From Candidatus Eremiobacterota bacterium (GTDB lineage Bacteria > Vulcanimicrobiota > CADAWZ01 > Ess09-12), in the NCBI GenBank assembly GCA_031082125.1, contig JAVHLM010000004.1, forward strand, positions 62,001-126,000: a stretch of DNA of 64,000 bases, written 5' to 3'. Of this stretch, positions 1 through 7,613 are shown piece after piece. The stretch's first letter is position 1. Every line of letters begins with the position of its first letter. The translations under genes were made by a program, and so were the position numbers. The notes under the pieces were generated by a model. The model did no database searches. It was not told where the DNA came from and was given only the letters and a program-made list of their open reading frames with translations.

Positions 1-162
1 AAAGGGGAGGGTGATAATGAGCCTGGCACTCCCCGCCATCCCGGGCACTCCGCCGGAAAAGCCGCCTCCCGTCCCCGTGCTGCAGCCGGAGAAGGCGAAG
101 AGAAGTGAGAGATAAAGAGCAAGCACGGAAAGAATCGTTACCCTGGTGAGACTGTTTCTCAT
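1..162 (-). CDS. Lipoprotein, N-terminal part only (cut by left edge)
   Basis: Reading the minus strand from the ATG at 162 gives an open frame to the window edge (54 codons). It starts with a basic n-region (MRNSLTR), a hydrophobic stretch and a lipobox-like FSGC at about residues 24-27, then a Gly/Ser-rich linker. This is a lipoprotein signal peptide (signal peptidase II type), so the product should be an outer-surface or periplasmic lipoprotein. The mature domain lies outside the window and cannot be identified. A GGAGG ribosome site sits 7 bases before the ATG, and a good sigma-70 promoter lies about 160 bases upstream. Confidence 0.75.
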   Translation of the reverse strand, partial: MRNSLTRVTILSVLALYLSLLFAFSGCSTGTGGGFSGGVPGMAGSARLIITLPF

Positions 163-322
163 TGAATATCCTCCAGGCTTCATCACATCTGGACAGAGTC
201 CGGTATTCAGCTTGATGAAGCGGCCGAATACTCCCTGATAGTCCGATTACCTCTGATGAGCATGGGAAGATCAGTGGAACGACCTGGCAGAATGAGTGGA
301 GCTGCTCATCATTCTTCAGCAT
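163..322 (-). promoter_or_regulatory. Structured 5' leader of the lipoprotein gene (interlocking inverted repeats)
   Basis: The predicted transcript leader (about 150 nt) contains two interlocking inverted repeats: 177-185 with 213-221 (GCTTCATCA / TGATGAAGC) and 203-208 with 226-231 (GTATTC / GAATAC). Each pairing encloses one arm of the other, so they form either a pseudoknot or two alternative hairpins. A small third hairpin (189-194 / 198-203, loop AGA) lies inside. The first stem ends a few bases before the GGAGG ribosome site. This could be a translational switch; it matches no riboswitch consensus I know. The wider gap 163-499 holds no gene. Confidence 0.4.
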
Positions 323-352
323 ATCATAGCATGGGAATGTAATGATTTTCAA
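323..352 (-). promoter_or_regulatory. Sigma-70-type promoter for the left-edge lipoprotein gene
   Basis: On the minus strand a -35 box TTGAAA (352-347) and a -10 box TATGAT (328-323) are separated by 18 bases. Each differs from consensus at one position. The predicted start of transcription is near 316, giving a leader of about 150 nt. Confidence 0.6.
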
Positions 353-499
353 TAGGTTTCCTGTGCCTCTTTTGATGATTATTTCCCCGGTGTTTCCTCT
401 TTTGCCTTCCCAGGACGGTGAAAGGGAGAGTGCCTTTTGTGAAGAACTCCATGAGAGAGAGAATCCCTGTCAGCCGATGGAGAGGGGAGAGTGAGCGCC

Positions 500-985
500 A
501 TGCTCACAGAAGAGCAGAGAAAAGAGATCCGCGAGGAGATGGGCCGCTTTCCTGATGCGCAGTCGGCCCTTCTCGGGGCCCTCCGCATTGCCCAGAGTGA
601 AAAGGGATACGTCGATAATGATTCCCTTGTCGAGATCGCTGACCTCTTCTCCCTCTCTCCCGCTGAAGTCTATGGCGTGGCGAGCTTTTATCAGATGATC
701 AGGCAGGAGCCCGTGGGCACCTGGCATATCCAGTTCTGCACCAATGTCTCCTGCTCTCTTGCCGGCGCTCCCCGCATCCTTGAGCATCTCAAGAGCCTCC
801 TCGCCATCAGTGAAGGGGAGGTGACACCGGACGGCCTGTTTTCCCTTGAGTGCGTGCAGTGCCTTGGCGCATGCGGGAGCGCGCCGGTGATGATGGTGAA
901 TGATGAGCTTCACGAGCGCCTTGACGAGGAAAAAATCAGCGGGATCATCGGTTATTTGAAGAAGCGGGGCACCCCCCATGAGTGA
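500..985 (+). CDS. nuoE: NuoE-like NADH dehydrogenase 24 kDa [2Fe-2S] subunit
   Basis: The 161-residue product is a thioredoxin-fold [2Fe-2S] protein of the NuoE family, which passes electrons between the flavin subunit (NuoF-type) and a partner. The four cluster cysteines are visible as C-x4-C (CTNVSC) and C-x3-C (CLGAC) with the usual spacing, and the N-terminal half carries the family sequence SLSPAEVYGVASFY. I chose the ATG at 500 because GGGGAG lies 10 bases upstream; the in-frame GTG at 491 sits directly on that site. The gene overlaps nuoF by 8 bases. No NuoG, hydrogenase or formate dehydrogenase subunit follows, so the physiological partner is unknown. Confidence 0.9.
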   Translation: MLTEEQRKEIREEMGRFPDAQSALLGALRIAQSEKGYVDNDSLVEIADLFSLSPAEVYGVASFYQMIRQEPVGTWHIQFCTNVSCSLAGAPRILEHLKSLLAISEGEVTPDGLFSLECVQCLGACGSAPVMMVNDELHERLDEEKISGIIGYLKKRGTPHE

Positions 986-2207
986 GCCCATACTGCTCCG
1001 CCGCCCCCTCCCTGAAAAGCCCGTCGCCCTTGAGGAATACCTGGACGGCGGGGGATATGCCGCCTTCAGGAAAGCCCTCACGATGGAGCCTTCCCTGATC
1101 ATTGACGAGGTAAAGCGCTCGGGCCTGCGCGGCAGGGGAGGCGCCGCCTTCCCCACGGGCGACAAGTGGGGCTATGTGCCCCGCGGCTCAGGTAAGCCTG
1201 TCTACCTGGTATGCAACGCCGACGAGGGCGAGCCGGGAACCTTCAAGGACAGGGTCCTCATGGAGAGCGATCCCCACCTTGTCATAGAGGGGATGCTCTG
1301 CGCCGCCCGGGCCATCGGGGCGGAGCGGGGCTTCATCTACCTGAGGGGGGAGTTTGCCAGGGCAGCCCGGGCCATCGGGGAAGCCCTCGAGGAGGCACGG
1401 CACGCCGGTATCCTGGGACATGATAAAGAGCTTCCCTTTGATATAAGCATTTTCAGGGGCGCCGGGTCTTACATCTGCGGTGATGAGACAGCCCTCATAG
1501 AATCCCTCGAGGGAAAGCGCGGCCAGCCAAGGATGAAGCCTCCCTACCCGGTGCAGGCCGGCCTCTATGGCTGCCCCACCGTGGTGAACAACGTGGAGAC
1601 CCTCGCCTGCATCCCCTTCATCATAAGGGAAGGCGCCGGCATGTTTGCGGCCATCGGCAGCGGCAGAAGCAGGGGCACGAAGCTCTTCTCGGTGAGCGGC
1701 GATGTGAAAAGACCAGGCTGCTACGAGTATCCCATGGGAACACCCCTCCACACTCTCATTAATGAAGGGGCAGGGGGCATCGGGGAGGGGATGATCCTCA
1801 AGGGCGTCATCCCCGGCGGTATCTCGACGCCGGTGCTCCTGGCAGCGGAGTGCGATGTGACAATGGACTATGAATCTCTCGAGGCCCGAGGCTCTTCACT
1901 TGGCTCGGGAGGAGTGATTGTCCTGGGCTCGGGGGCGTCAATCCCGGGCATTGCCCTCACGGCGGCCCTTTTCTTCAGGGATGAGTCATGCGGCCAGTGC
2001 GGGCCCTGCCGCGAAGGCACGGCGATGCTCGCCCGCCTCCTGGAGGAAACTGAGGCCCCGCCTCTTCAGAGCATTGAGCGCCTCTGCACTTATATGAGGG
2101 GAGCCTGTCTCTGCCCCCTTGGCGACGCCGCGGCCCTGGCCATCGGTACAATGGCAAGAAAATTCAGAAGCGAGTTCGCCCGAAGAGGATTTTTCCCGCG
2201 GGAATAA
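978..2207 (+). CDS. nuoF: NuoF-like NADH dehydrogenase flavoprotein (FMN, [4Fe-4S])
   Basis: The 409-residue product is the NADH-oxidising FMN subunit of the NuoF/HydB/FdhB family. It has the glycine-rich FMN/NAD motif GRGGAAFP near residue 52, NADEGEPGTFKDR, the soluble ligand-binding (SLBB) region, and a C-terminal [4Fe-4S] motif SCGQCGPCREG with the fourth cysteine in the later CLCPLGD. It lacks the extra N-terminal thioredoxin-like and C-terminal ferredoxin domains of bifurcating hydrogenase HydB. The start overlaps the end of nuoE, indicating translational coupling. With NuoE it would form a diaphorase module; whether it feeds a hydrogenase, formate dehydrogenase or the Hdr complex encoded at 54-60 kb cannot be seen here. 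Confidence 0.92.
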   Translation: MSEPILLRRPLPEKPVALEEYLDGGGYAAFRKALTMEPSLIIDEVKRSGLRGRGGAAFPTGDKWGYVPRGSGKPVYLVCNADEGEPGTFKDRVLMESDPHLVIEGMLCAARAIGAERGFIYLRGEFARAARAIGEALEEARHAGILGHDKELPFDISIFRGAGSYICGDETALIESLEGKRGQPRMKPPYPVQAGLYGCPTVVNNVETLACIPFIIREGAGMFAAIGSGRSRGTKLFSVSGDVKRPGCYEYPMGTPLHTLINEGAGGIGEGMILKGVIPGGISTPVLLAAECDVTMDYESLEARGSSLGSGGVIVLGSGASIPGIALTAALFFRDESCGQCGPCREGTAMLARLLEETEAPPLQSIERLCTYMRGACLCPLGDAAALAIGTMARKFRSEFARRGFFPRE

Positions 2208-2225
2208 AAAGACAGTAGGAGCTAC

Positions 2226-2231
2226 TATAAT
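2226..2231 (+). promoter_or_regulatory. Possible -10 element (TATAAT)
   Basis: A consensus TATAAT lies 32 bases before the start codon of the DUF4349-like gene, in the short gap after nuoF. The -35 position has only AATAAA, so this is a weak promoter call. Confidence 0.35.
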
Positions 2232-2263
2232 GGCTGCATTAAATAATCTGGAGGGGGGATAGT

Positions 2264-3034
2264 ATGAAAAAGGTATCATTGTGGATCATGCTCTTTTTCT
2301 TCTGCATCTCGGCATGCCAAGTGCCGGCCGCTCTTGAAGCAGAGGCTTCAAAGCCCAGGAAGCGGGTGGTCCAGACCTATATCAACGCCACTGTGATCGC
2401 CAGCGACCTCCCCACGGCAGCGGGGAGGCTCACCGATATGGTGAAGCAGCACAAGGGGATCCTCTCGAATCTCAACATCGATGACAATTCCGCAAGCGGC
2501 AACGCGTCGATCCAGATCCCCACGGCGGCCGTCTCTTCGTTCCTCTCCGACCTGAAACAGGTGGGAAGACTGCAGAGCCAGAGCATGTCCACGTCGGACT
2601 ATTCGCAGTCCTACGATGAGTATTCCAGGAAGCTCAAGGCCTATGAGCTCCTCGCCAAGGCTTCGAGGGAGGGCCTTTTTTCCAGAATTGAAATCTCCGA
2701 CGTGGAGCGCCCCATCCTTGAGGCTGAGTTCGCGAACCTGCTCAAAGACCAGATAACAAGCTGCAGGAGCAGCCTGAGAAACTACGACAACTACGGCGAC
2801 AATGCCAATGTGAGCATAGCCCTCAAGGGGACCGGCCAGGGCCACGCGGTCCAGCAGGACCGGATCAATGTGACGGAAGTGAAGGAGATCGTGAGGGAAA
2901 AGGCCCCGAGCGATATGCCTGCAAGCTCTGCGATTGTCATCGCTCTCTGCGTCATGCTTGTGGCAGCCCTTCTCTATCTGGTCGTCCTTTACCGGAAGGT
3001 GCAGCAGATGAAAGACAGCCGAAAGACAGGGTAA
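2264..3034 (+). CDS. DUF4349-like membrane-anchored lipoprotein
   Basis: The 256-residue product has an N-terminal signal with a lipobox-like ISAC (residues 16-19), a soluble middle region and one C-terminal membrane segment (about residues 220-240) followed by a short basic tail. The pattern of an ATVxASDLPTAAGRLTDMV strand-helix unit, a NASIQIP strand, and a long helical region resembles the DUF4349 family of cell-envelope proteins whose function is unknown. A strong GGAGGGGGG ribosome site precedes the ATG by 5 bases. It lies between nuoF and gatE on the same strand, 10-60 bases from each, with no obvious functional link to either. Confidence 0.65.
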   Translation: MKKVSLWIMLFFFCISACQVPAALEAEASKPRKRVVQTYINATVIASDLPTAAGRLTDMVKQHKGILSNLNIDDNSASGNASIQIPTAAVSSFLSDLKQVGRLQSQSMSTSDYSQSYDEYSRKLKAYELLAKASREGLFSRIEISDVERPILEAEFANLLKDQITSCRSSLRNYDNYGDNANVSIALKGTGQGHAVQQDRINVTEVKEIVREKAPSDMPASSAIVIALCVMLVAALLYLVVLYRKVQQMKDSRKTG

Positions 3035-3050
3035 TACCGAGGGATTGAGC

Positions 3051-5027
3051 ATGCCTATGCCATCATCGCAGGAATATGTTGAAGAAGCCGCCGGGACCGC
3101 TCCGGAGCCTGATTATTCTTACAGGTTCAAGCCTTTCCAGGAGATGACCCCTGAAGATTACCGGCTGGTGGGCTTCAAGTCGGGGCTTGAGGTGCACCAG
3201 CAGCTCCTTACGGGGAAAAAGCTTTTCTGCCGCTGCCCCGCAGGGCAGTACAGCGATCACTATGACGCCGAGATAATGCGCCACATGCGCCCTACCCTCT
3301 CGGAGCTCGGTGAATACGACGGCACGGCCCTGATGGAGTTCAAGACCAGGAAGGAGATCATCTACCACATCAACAGGGACACGGTATGCACCTATGAGAT
3401 GGACGACACGCCTCCCTTTGAGCTGAACGAGGAGGCTCTCGAGATTGCCCTCAGCATCGGGCTTCTTTACGGGTGCTCAATGGTTGACGAGATCCATATC
3501 GCCCGGAAGCAGTATCTCGACGGGAGCATTCCCACGGGATTCCAGCGCACGACCATAGTGGGCGTAAATGGCCGGATCCCTTACAAGGGTCGCACGATTG
3601 GCGTCGTGCAGCTCGGCCTCGAGGAGGATGCCTGCCGCGAGGTAGCCGACGTGGGCCACCGCCGCTATTACCTCACAGATCGCCTGGGCATGCCCCTCAT
3701 CGAGACGGTGACGGCTGCCGAGATGATAACGCCCCAGGAGGTCGCCGAAGTGGGGGAGATCATAAGGCGTCTTGCGCGCAGTACCGGAAAAGTGCGGACC
3801 GGCATCGGCGCCGCGAGGCAGGACGTCAACGTGAGCGTGACGGGCGGCACGCGCGTCGAGATCAAGGGAGTCTCCCGGATCCCTTACATCCCCCTTCTCA
3901 CTTATAACGAGGCCATGCGCCAGTGGAACCTGCTGGGTCTCAGGGAGGAGCTCAGGAAGCGAGGCATCACGCCTGATACCTTCCGGTCCAGGACCGAAGA
4001 CCTTTCAAGGATACTCCGGAAGACGCGCTATGAGCCCATCCACAATGCAATCAGCGGGGGAAAGGTGGTAAAGTGCGTCACTCTCTATGGATTCGGGGGC
4101 CTTCTCAGGTGGCAGACGCAGACAGACACCTATTTCTCCCGGGAGATCTCCGACAGGGTGAGAGTGGTGGCATGCCTGACGACCCTTCCCAATATCATCC
4201 ATTCCGACGCCCTTGCAGAGACCCTCTCGACGGCCGAGTGGCGGAACGTGAAGAAGGCTGCCGGCGCCGGCGAAGATGACACGGTGGTCCTTGTGTGGGG
4301 GGACGTGGCTGATGCTGAGACCGGGGCAAAGGAGATCGCCATCAGGGCCCATGAAGCCGCCACAGGCATTCCCTCGGAGACCCGCCAGGCCCTGAGCGAC
4401 GGCACCAACGGATTTGAGCGCATTCTCCCGGGCCCTGACAGGATGTACCCCGACACGGACCTTCCCCCGAAGCGGATAAAGGGTGAGCGCCTCGAGGGGA
4501 TAAGGGCTACCCTGCCGCCGCCCTTCTGGGAGCGCGAGGAGTGGTACCGCAGCCTGGGGATTCCCGCTGATGTCATAAGGCCCCTGGCTATATCGCCCTA
4601 TGCCGGCCTCTTCGAGAGGCTCGTCAGGGAGAAGAGGATAAACCCCACCGCCGCTGCCGTGGCGCTGATCCAGTACCCCAAGCGCCTCAGGAAAAAAGGC
4701 TTTCCCGCCGTCACCATAGACGGATCAGTCATGGAGCTCATACTTGACGCCTGCAGCCGCGGCATCATCCCCCGGGAGGGCATCTACCGCTCCCTTGAGC
4801 ATTATACCCGCGAGGGGAGGCTCGAGATACCGCTGCGCTGCACCGAGGACGACATGGCGGCGGCTGTGAGGGCCGCTTTTGATGATACCCGCGAGATGAA
4901 ATTCACCGCGCCGGAAAAGAGGTTCAGGATCATCATGGGCATCGTGATGAGGAAAATAAGCGGCTCGATAGAGGGGAGAAGGGTGGCGGACTTTGTAAGG
5001 CAGCTTTTCCCGGAGGTAAAGCCATGA
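3051..5027 (+). CDS. gatE: Archaeal-type Glu-tRNA(Gln) amidotransferase subunit E
   Basis: The 658-residue product is GatE, the tRNA-dependent kinase/amidotransferase subunit that activates Glu on misacylated Glu-tRNA(Gln) and accepts ammonia from GatD. The N-terminal GatB-like core is clear (GFKSGLEVHQQL, KLFCRCP, and QDVNVSV with R-x-EIKG following), and the length of about 650 residues with an AspRS-like insertion fits GatE rather than GatB (about 480). The C-terminal YqeY-like tail domain is present. The ATG at 3051 has a GAGGG site 7 bases upstream; an in-frame TTG lies at 3045. It overlaps gatD by 4 bases (ATGA). GatDE is established as the archaeal route; finding it in a bacterial context is unusual. 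Confidence 0.93.
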   Translation: MPMPSSQEYVEEAAGTAPEPDYSYRFKPFQEMTPEDYRLVGFKSGLEVHQQLLTGKKLFCRCPAGQYSDHYDAEIMRHMRPTLSELGEYDGTALMEFKTRKEIIYHINRDTVCTYEMDDTPPFELNEEALEIALSIGLLYGCSMVDEIHIARKQYLDGSIPTGFQRTTIVGVNGRIPYKGRTIGVVQLGLEEDACREVADVGHRRYYLTDRLGMPLIETVTAAEMITPQEVAEVGEIIRRLARSTGKVRTGIGAARQDVNVSVTGGTRVEIKGVSRIPYIPLLTYNEAMRQWNLLGLREELRKRGITPDTFRSRTEDLSRILRKTRYEPIHNAISGGKVVKCVTLYGFGGLLRWQTQTDTYFSREISDRVRVVACLTTLPNIIHSDALAETLSTAEWRNVKKAAGAGEDDTVVLVWGDVADAETGAKEIAIRAHEAATGIPSETRQALSDGTNGFERILPGPDRMYPDTDLPPKRIKGERLEGIRATLPPPFWEREEWYRSLGIPADVIRPLAISPYAGLFERLVREKRINPTAAAVALIQYPKRLRKKGFPAVTIDGSVMELILDACSRGIIPREGIYRSLEHYTREGRLEIPLRCTEDDMAAAVRAAFDDTREMKFTAPEKRFRIIMGIVMRKISGSIEGRRVADFVRQLFPEVKP

Positions 5028-6412
5028 CGAGCAGCGAGAATTACAAAGGATACAGGGGAGAGGCCCTGGCTGCCCTCAGGAATTTCAAGGCCGAAGTCTG
5101 GAGCGATGTCGTCGTGAAGACAGCCCGTGGCTCCTTCACGGGCATCATTCTCCCGCGCTCCGAGACGGCCGATCCCTACCATATCGTGATGAAGCTCCGC
5201 ACGGGCTACAACATTGGCATAGCGGCGTCCAGCATCGAAGCCGTGGAGATAGCCGGGAGAAAGGAAGCCCACTATAAAATCCCGGAAAAGGACTTTCCCT
5301 TTGACCCCCACAAGCCCAAGGTGAAGCTCCTGGGCACAGGGGGCACCATCGCGAGCCGCCTCGACTACCGCACCGGGGCAGTAATCCCCGCCTTTTCCCC
5401 GGGAGAGCTTTACGGCTCCGTTCCTGAGCTCGCCGACATCTGCAACCTCGAGACCGAGAAGCTCTACGGCGTCTTCAGCGAGAACATGGGGCCCGAGCAG
5501 TGGATAGGGACGGCAGAGGCCATCGGCAGGGAGATTGCCAGGGGCGTCCATGGCATTGTCATAGGCCACGGCACCGACACAATGCACCACACGGCGGCAA
5601 TCCTCTCCTTCATGGTCCAGGAGTCGCCGGTGCCCATCGTAATGGTGGGCTCGCAGCGCTCAAGCGACAGGCCCTCGTCTGACGCCGCTCTCAACCTCAT
5701 GCACAGCGTGAAGGCGGCCGCCGAGAGCGACATCGCCGAGGTCCTCGTGTGCATGTTCGGCCCCACTTCCGATGAGTATGGCCTTCTCCACAGGGGCACA
5801 AGGGTGAGGAAGATGCACTCGAGCTACCGCTCCACCTTCCGCACCATAGGCGATATCCCCATCGCCATGGTGAGCCGCGACACGATTACGCCCCTCAGGC
5901 AGGACTATGCAAAGAGACGCCACGACAGGCATGTGCGCATCAACACGGCCTTTGAAGAAAAGGTGAGCATCGTCTATTATTACCCCAACATGAAGCCCGA
6001 CATCATCGACTCCCTCATCGACAACGGCTACCGCGGCATCGTCATCGCGGGGACAGGCCTGGGCCACGTGAACAAGCCCCTCTATCCCGCCCTGAAGCGC
6101 GCCCAGGAGAAGGGCCTGGCCGTCTACATGACGGTGCAGACCCTCTGGGGGTACGTGCAGATGTATGTCTATGACACGGGCCGCGATATGATGGAGCTGG
6201 GTGTGGTTCCCATGGCCAACATGCTCCCCGAGGTGGCCTACGTGAAGCTCGGCTGGGCCCTGGGGCAGACGGGCGATCTCCAGGAGGTAAAGGAGATCAT
6301 GTACAGGCCTGTAGCCGGCGAGATAACGGAGCGCGAGCCCAGCAACGGCTACCTGATCCTGCAGGGCGGCATCCCCGAGGTTGAGGAGTACATCTCAAGG
6401 TACAGGAAATAG
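5024..6412 (+). CDS. gatD: Archaeal-type Glu-tRNA(Gln) amidotransferase subunit D (asparaginase-like)
   Basis: The 462-residue product is GatD, the glutaminase subunit that hydrolyses Gln to supply ammonia to GatE. It has an N-terminal SH3-like barrel (about residues 20-80, GSFTGIILPRSE) and an L-asparaginase-type catalytic domain with both catalytic threonine motifs: LLGTGGTIAS (about 105-114) and GHGTDTMHHT (about 183-192). A bacterial type I asparaginase would lack the N-terminal barrel and be about 330 residues. The ATGA overlap with gatE indicates translational coupling and 1:1 synthesis. Confidence 0.93.
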   Translation: MTSSENYKGYRGEALAALRNFKAEVWSDVVVKTARGSFTGIILPRSETADPYHIVMKLRTGYNIGIAASSIEAVEIAGRKEAHYKIPEKDFPFDPHKPKVKLLGTGGTIASRLDYRTGAVIPAFSPGELYGSVPELADICNLETEKLYGVFSENMGPEQWIGTAEAIGREIARGVHGIVIGHGTDTMHHTAAILSFMVQESPVPIVMVGSQRSSDRPSSDAALNLMHSVKAAAESDIAEVLVCMFGPTSDEYGLLHRGTRVRKMHSSYRSTFRTIGDIPIAMVSRDTITPLRQDYAKRRHDRHVRINTAFEEKVSIVYYYPNMKPDIIDSLIDNGYRGIVIAGTGLGHVNKPLYPALKRAQEKGLAVYMTVQTLWGYVQMYVYDTGRDMMELGVVPMANMLPEVAYVKLGWALGQTGDLQEVKEIMYRPVAGEITEREPSNGYLILQGGIPEVEEYISRYRK

Positions 6413-6414
6413 CG

Positions 6415-7014
6415 ATGAAGCTCATCTGCGTGGGAGGCGCCCAAAGCGGCGCAGGGAAAACCGTTGTCATCGAGTACCTTCTCAGGAGGCTCCCGGGCTT
6501 TTTGGCACTGAAGGTGACACCCTTTCACGATCACGGCATCGGGCACTGTCCCAGGCAAAATCCCTGCGGCGCCTGCGAGCCTTCCGTGGAGGGGTACGAG
6601 ATAATTGATGATGAAGAGCGCCTTTCCACTGATGGAAAAGATACGGCCCGGATGAAAGCGGCAGGGGCTTCCAGAGCTCTCTGGCTCAGGGCGTCGCCTG
6701 AAGGGCTGAAAGGCGGCCTGGATGAAGCCCTCGGGAGTCTCGCCCCCTGTGAGGGTGTAGTGATAGAGGGGAACAGGCCCCTCGTGGCTCTTCCTCACGC
6801 GTCAAAGCTTTTCGTGGTGAGCCGCTCCCTCGACCTGATAAAGCCCCGGGCCCTTGATGCCTTCCAGGCAGCTCACCTCATCGTGGTGACAGAGGGGATG
6901 AGCGAGAAAGTGCCGGGGAAAGTCACGGTCCCTTTTCCCCCTGCACCCGGTGACGGTGAAAACAGCTTTATCGCTGCGGTGCTGAAGGCGGCCCTCGAGA
7001 ACCCGTCACCATGA
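6415..7014 (+). CDS. P-loop NTPase, MobB-like
   Basis: The 199-residue product starts with a Walker A motif GGAQSGAGKT (residues 7-16) and continues in a MobB-like fold, with VVIEGNRPL as a probable Walker B-like strand. A CPRQNPCGAC cysteine cluster follows the first helix (about residues 43-52) and could hold metal. MobB proteins bind GTP in molybdopterin-guanine dinucleotide synthesis; this is the nearest family I recognise, but other SIMIBI metal-insertion GTPases are possible. It begins 2 bases after the gatD stop codon, so it is probably in the same operon. An XdhC homologue at 30.2-31.0 kb would fit molybdenum-cofactor use, but no molybdoenzyme is in view. Confidence 0.55.
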   Translation: MKLICVGGAQSGAGKTVVIEYLLRRLPGFLALKVTPFHDHGIGHCPRQNPCGACEPSVEGYEIIDDEERLSTDGKDTARMKAAGASRALWLRASPEGLKGGLDEALGSLAPCEGVVIEGNRPLVALPHASKLFVVSRSLDLIKPRALDAFQAAHLIVVTEGMSEKVPGKVTVPFPPAPGDGENSFIAAVLKAALENPSP

Positions 7015-7022
7015 GCGCGCTT

Positions 7023-7451
7023 CTAATCCCACTTGAGCGAGGGATAGAAATACAAGGTCTTTTTACCGCACATCGGGCATGTGATACAGTCCTTCGCCTT
7101 CGGGGCGCCCTGCACCCCTGGCATCTCCCTCAGCGAGCTGAGAGTCTCCTCCCTGATCTCGAAGGCGCTCTTTTTGCATTTCGGGCATGGATAGATGGCT
7201 TCAATGGTCCCCGTGAGGGGATTGAGGCCCTTGCCTCCGGTCTTGGACGGCCTGACAGAGTGGAAAGCCTTGCATGCGGGGCAGTATATCACGGTGCTTT
7301 CTGACTGCATCCCCTGGCCTGTTCTCACCGTATCGCTTTTGTAGCCGCAGCTTTTGCAGACGAACTCGCCGCCCCAGCCGGCAAGCGAGGGGAGAGCGCA
7401 CAGGAGCATCAATGCAAATGAAATCAGCATTGAGGCAAAGAGTCTTTTCAT
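7023..7451 (-). CDS. Secreted zinc-ribbon protein, function unknown
   Basis: The 142-residue product has a clear Sec signal peptide (basic start, hydrophobic core, ALPSLAG cleavage region near residue 25). The mature part carries four CxxC knuckles (CKSC, CPAC, CPKC, CPMC), as in two rubredoxin/zinc-ribbon units. Exported proteins with this many free cysteines are uncommon; the fold suggests bound zinc. The ribosome site AAAGGAG lies 9-10 bases before the ATG. It converges on the gatE-gatD-mobB-like operon with an 8-base gap. No family name can be given. Confidence 0.7.
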   Translation of the reverse strand: MKRLFASMLISFALMLLCALPSLAGWGGEFVCKSCGYKSDTVRTGQGMQSESTVIYCPACKAFHSVRPSKTGGKGLNPLTGTIEAIYPCPKCKKSAFEIREETLSSLREMPGVQGAPKAKDCITCPMCGKKTLYFYPSLKWD

Positions 7452-7502
7452 AAGTCTGGCTCCTTTCAGTTCCGATGAGTCATCTCACAAGGCAGGCCCG
7501 CT

Positions 7503-7528
7503 CCCTTTCCGGGAAGGGTGCTTTTTTT
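7503..7528 (+). terminator. Rho-independent terminator-like hairpin, plus strand
   Basis: A short hairpin (CCCTTT / GAAGGG around CCGG, 7503-7518) is followed by seven T residues at 7522-7528 on the plus strand. It lies upstream of the minus-strand zinc-ribbon gene, so it would stop plus-strand transcripts reading out of the gatE-gatD operon in antisense across that gene. The stem is short, so confidence is moderate. Confidence 0.45.
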
Positions 7529-7544
7529 ACAGGCCTGCAGGACT

Positions 7545-7573
7545 ATCTTACAGGAAAAGTGGCTGAAGGTCAA
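7545..7573 (-). promoter_or_regulatory. Sigma-70-type promoter for the secreted zinc-ribbon gene
   Basis: On the minus strand TTGACC (7573-7568) and TAAGAT (7550-7545) are spaced by 17 bases. The start codon at 7451 would have a leader of about 85 nt. Confidence 0.6.
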
Positions 7574-7613
7574 TACCATCAAGCTCTGCGGTGCATCAAG
7601 AGGCCAGAGGCTC

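Noticed and set aside
7011-7304. Plus-strand frame opposite the secreted zinc-ribbon gene
   Set aside because: It is antisense to a gene with signal peptide and cysteine motifs and its translation matches nothing; a shadow frame.
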